Shown piece after piece: positions 37,988 through 40,689 of a stretch of DNA of 40,689 bases. Source of the stretch: a virus. The notes below the pieces were generated by a model that saw only the letters and a list, made by a program, of their open reading frames with translations, was not told where the DNA came from and did not search any database. Numbering within the stretch: position 1 is the stretch's first letter; each line of letters opens with the position of its first letter. The position numbers and the translations under genes are program-made. The DNA lies in IMG/VR virus record IMGVR_UViG_3300034018_002242, positions 1-40,689 of that record; one strand, 5' to 3'.

Positions 37988-39995
37988 GATTGGTCGCCAG
38001 GAAAGCCATGCCATTCGGACCAAGCATCCCGCGGTCCGAGGCCACTTCAAACGCCGTGCGATCCACACCCGGCCCGGTCAGAATGACGGTGTCGGCGAGT
38101 GTCTCCCACTCCGCCCCGTCCTTCGTATGCTGATAAGCAGCGACCACAGAATACCGCAGCGAGTCGCGGAAGTGCTGTTCGTCATACCGCTTGGTCCACA
38201 CACCGTCGCGAAGGTAATCCCCCAGTAAGTGCTTCGCAACATCAATCGGCTGATCTTCGCTGAATCGCAGGTAAAACGGCGGGATACTGTAAAAAGTCGG
38301 CTCATCACGCCCGATTCGCCCCTGCAAACGGTCTTCCAGCCAGTTCTGTGTCGCCGTGGTATTCACCAGGATCAGGTCCCACTGACGCCGCCGCTCCATG
38401 AGTTTCTTCTGCCAGGGCTTCTTCTGCCCCCGGAAACCACCCTTGGACATCAGGAAACCAGCTTCGTTCTTACTGAACCCGTTGGCATCGAGATCTGACG
38501 AGCCCTTGATCGGGGCGACATTCACCGGATAGGAACGGCAGCTGTCACAGAATTCGTAAATGGCCTGTGTCATGCCCCCGGCCCCAGAGTCGACGTACGC
38601 CTTCACCGGGCGATATGACCCCTCACGCCGCAGCACCGGCCAGGTGCGATCCTGCAGCAGTTCGCGAAAAGCCTTGCGGCCCAGGCACGTTCCCAGATCG
38701 ACCAGCTGGCCCCTGCCGCCATCGCCCCACGCCGACAGCCACCAATGAAACTGAAAATCCTGTTCGCCCATCTTGGACACGTCGACGCCCATGGTGAGGA
38801 ACTTTGTCCACGAGGGGCACAGCCCGCCCCGGTTCTCGAGACCGAGCGTATCGCTGGCCCCCAGCCGCTCCTGAATCACCGACTTCTCGACGATCGGCGG
38901 AGCCGGATCCCAGGTCTTCCCCTCCCAGGAGTTGATCCAGTTGCGGATCGCGTCCGACCGATTCGGAGCCAGCAGGGAATTCACCCGCTCCTTCGCGATC
39001 TTGCCGATCGTGATCCCGTCTGTCAGCACGCTCAGAATATGCGGCGAGGAGAAACTCGCATGATCACCCGACCGGGCTGGCGTCCCCGTCAGCTTCCCCT
39101 GGTACACGCCGCAGCCCTCGGGGACCCAGATCCCATTCTGGCACATCCACGCCCGATGTTTCTCTTCCAGGCGGCCGCGGCAGTGCTCGCATTCGTACCA
39201 GGCCGTCTCCTCGGCCAGTGTGGCATGCAGGCGACCACCGGGCAGGCGATCAAACCGGATGCCACCCGGATCCTTTCCGTTGCCCGTCTTCCACTGCTGG
39301 AACTCGCCACAGTGAAAGCAGGGGACCATGCGCGTCCGGTTATCCCCCAGCAATCGGCGCTCTTCGATGTACGATTCCCCCTTGATTGTCGGGGTGGACA
39401 TATTGATGATTTTGCGGTCTTTGTACCCGATGGCCCGGTCATTCATCGCCATGCGGAAATCGGCTTCCGACCGGGTCGACTTCATGACCATCTTGTCGGT
39501 TTCGTTCTTCAGCACCAGGCGGGCGGAGTAGTCGGCGGCCTTGCTGGGCGATCCAGCCCATGCCCCGTAGATGCAGGCGACCGACGTTTCGATGAAGTCC
39601 TGCCGCTGGTCGGCTTCGCGGGGCAGGATCTCCTGGAACACCCGGTTGATATTCAGCAGCTTCCAGAACCGCTTGAAGACGCGAATTAGACTGTCCTGGT
39701 CGGCATCGGCAAACGCACAGGGCGACGGGTTATTGATCAGGGTCGCCGCAAGGATGAATAGCGAGGTTTGCGTCTTTCCCTGGCGAGCCCCCCATTGCAG
39801 CGTGATCTCGTGGATGCGGGGATCGTCGAACGCATCGAGGACATCGACCACATGGGGGAACTGCTGGAAGCTCAGGCGGTTCGTCAGCGACTCGGACGGC
39901 ATCCGCTCAATGTTCTGTTCCAGCCAGTCCTTAGTCCGAACCGGCCGCCTCTTCCGCAGGTTGTCGAAGACCTTGGGCGAGATGCTGTAAGTCAA
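37980..39995 (-). CDS. terL: Terminase large subunit (lambda gpA-like family)
   Basis: This is the packaging motor and nuclease. The ATPase part has Walker A WGARQGKTQ and a downstream 'CAFADADQDSLIRVFKRFW' region. A two-CxxC zinc segment follows (PCFHCGEFQ and YECEHCRG, the GpA hallmark). The nuclease domain begins at LTMGVDVSKMGEQDF and includes AYVDSGAGG. SWEGKTWDP sits at the linker. An ATG at 40082 would overlap the small subunit by 150 bases, so I prefer TTG 39995 (LTYSISPKVF); an ATG at 39905 is the shortest option. The family is certain and the start is uncertain. Confidence 0.9.
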   Translation of the reverse strand: MTYSISPKVFDNLRKRRPVRTKDWLEQNIERMPSESLTNRLSFQQFPHVVDVLDAFDDPRIHEITLQWGARQGKTQTSLFILAATLINNPSPCAFADADQDSLIRVFKRFWKLLNINRVFQEILPREADQRQDFIETSVACIYGAWAGSPSKAADYSARLVLKNETDKMVMKSTRSEADFRMAMNDRAIGYKDRKIINMSTPTIKGESYIEERRLLGDNRTRMVPCFHCGEFQQWKTGNGKDPGGIRFDRLPGGRLHATLAEETAWYECEHCRGRLEEKHRAWMCQNGIWVPEGCGVYQGKLTGTPARSGDHASFSSPHILSVLTDGITIGKIAKERVNSLLAPNRSDAIRNWINSWEGKTWDPAPPIVEKSVIQERLGASDTLGLENRGGLCPSWTKFLTMGVDVSKMGEQDFQFHWWLSAWGDGGRGQLVDLGTCLGRKAFRELLQDRTWPVLRREGSYRPVKAYVDSGAGGMTQAIYEFCDSCRSYPVNVAPIKGSSDLDANGFSKNEAGFLMSKGGFRGQKKPWQKKLMERRRQWDLILVNTTATQNWLEDRLQGRIGRDEPTFYSIPPFYLRFSEDQPIDVAKHLLGDYLRDGVWTKRYDEQHFRDSLRYSVVAAYQHTKDGAEWETLADTVILTGPGVDRTAFEVASDRGMLGPNGMAFLATNRG

Positions 39996-40521
39996 CGACC
40001 GAGCCCATGTCGATGAGCATTCGCTCAAGACGGCTCGCTGTTTTGTCCTGGAAAGGGGTGAACTGCTTATCAAGCCACTCACCTACCGTCTCAGCCGTGA
40101 TCTGTCCCGTCTCTTTGTCGGGCGGGATCTGATGGACGGCCGCGATGACATCCGCAAAAAAGACACGCAGGTCGCCGAACAACGTCGACAGAACCAGTTC
40201 ATTCGAGACACGCGGGAGCAACAGGCTCAACTGCTCGGCCACCCGGGCTTCGTCGAGATCCGCCCTGGCCCGCTCCCGGCGAATCTGCTGCTGCAACCGT
40301 TCTTGCAGCAGGTTCTTGCTGCTCTGCTCTTTGGCTTTGACGGGTTTTGAGTGCTCCTGCCTCGCTTTCGCGATCAGCTGAGGGCACCACCGGATGGATG
40401 GATGCTTGCCACGTTTGGCCGCCTTGGGGAACCACTCCTGTCGCTCCCAATCGTTCAACGACTTGACCGAAATCCCGAGTGCTGCAGCACATTCATTTCG
40501 AGTCAGCCATTGCAGATCCAT
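39931..40521 (-). CDS. terS: Terminase small subunit (Nu1-like)
   Basis: This 196-residue protein should recognise the packaging site and load the large subunit. The N-terminus MDLQWLTRNECAAALGISVK then SLNDWERQEWFPKAAKRGKHP is a winged helix-turn-helix of the Nu1 type. A charged coiled coil (LLQERLQQQIRRERARADLDEARVAEQ) and an oligomerisation/C-terminal region follow. ATG 40521 is chosen; a TTG at 40563 would add 14 residues. Direct repeats lie just upstream (40565-40649), where lambda has its cos site. Confidence 0.82.
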   Translation of the reverse strand: MDLQWLTRNECAAALGISVKSLNDWERQEWFPKAAKRGKHPSIRWCPQLIAKARQEHSKPVKAKEQSSKNLLQERLQQQIRRERARADLDEARVAEQLSLLLPRVSNELVLSTLFGDLRVFFADVIAAVHQIPPDKETGQITAETVGEWLDKQFTPFQDKTASRLERMLIDMGSVVDLQHLAQGLRQPAEEAAGSD

Positions 40522-40564
40522 GATCGCCGAGGGTAATCCATGGAAAAAACCTCGCAAGAGCAAC

Positions 40565-40649
40565 AGTGTGGGAAGTGGGAAGTTGGCCCGAAACTCACTC
40601 CACAGCCAAAAACACTACAAATCATCGCGAGTGTGGGAAGTGGGAAGTT
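40565..40649. repeat. Pair of 20-bp direct repeats upstream of small terminase
   Basis: AGTGTGGGAAGTGGGAAGTT occurs at 40565-40584 and exactly again at 40630-40649. It is built of GGGAAGT 7-nt units. Placed next to the small terminase gene, these could be terminase-binding sites of a cos region, or just another heptad-repeat family. The remaining sequence to the window end (40650-40689) holds a T-run and C-rich DNA but no clear gene. Confidence 0.7.
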
Positions 40650-40689
40650 TCATTTTTTATTTCCCACCCCCACCCGACGCGATCCGAAC

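Overview
The window is almost certainly the genome (or most of it) of a temperate, long-tailed phage with lambda-type head genes. It carries a tyrosine integrase beside a tRNA-derived attachment site, both terminase subunits, a portal, an S49 head protease with a likely nested scaffold, a major capsid protein, a frameshifted pair of tail chaperones and a tape-measure protein. GC content is high by eye, with some AT-richer cassettes. I infer a host in the Planctomycetota. The basis is the style of the genes, a tRNA gene without an encoded CCA end, a phage csrA, and abundant short heptanucleotide repeats between genes. This assignment is not proven by any single gene.

Layout. (1) 1-1517, plus strand: the end of an unknown gene, an ATP-dependent DNA ligase and a hypothetical gene. 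(2) 1514-16733, minus strand: a tightly packed structural operon. Read in its own direction it runs gpW-position protein, portal, protease/scaffold, decoration protein, major capsid, head-tail connectors, tail tube, G/GT chaperones, tape measure and three tail-tip genes. (3) About 16734-16935: a divergent control region. (4) 16936-25070, plus strand: small membrane proteins, a papain-like cysteine peptidase, a lipoprotein, a cassette bounded by inverted repeats, and a second tail-fibre module with collagen-like and tandem repeats. (5) 25116-27450, minus strand: a small membrane protein, the attP core (3' half of a tRNA-Pro), the integrase and two small putative DNA-binding proteins. (6) 27451-27901: a control region with a terminator and a 14-bp hairpin. 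(7) 27902-36945, plus strand: the early region. It holds a helix-turn-helix protein, tRNA-Met, CsrA, an HD hydrolase, a VRR-NUC nuclease, a GNAT acetyltransferase, an ASCH-like protein, a replication initiator with an internal iteron origin, and a DnaB helicase. (8) 36949-40521, minus strand: a secreted SNase-like nuclease, a DNA-binding protein, and the large and small terminase subunits.

How it works together. The initiator should bind the four 24-bp iterons inside its own gene (33718-33799) and load the DnaB helicase, as lambda O and P load host DnaB. Ligase and nucleases support replication and recombination. Terminase packages DNA through the portal into the capsid. Integrase recombines the tRNA-Pro attP core with the host tRNA gene. 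The terminase genes lie about 20 kb from the portal, with two oppositely transcribed blocks between them, which is unusual for a lambda-type head module.

The most distinctive feature is a family of dispersed intergenic repeats built on a 7-nt unit (GCCATNN). A 'left arm' often starts at a stop codon and a complementary 'right arm' often ends a few bases before an ATG. At least 13 full or half copies are present. None occurs inside the structural operon, two have become coding sequence, and several of the genes they precede lack a Shine-Dalgarno sequence.
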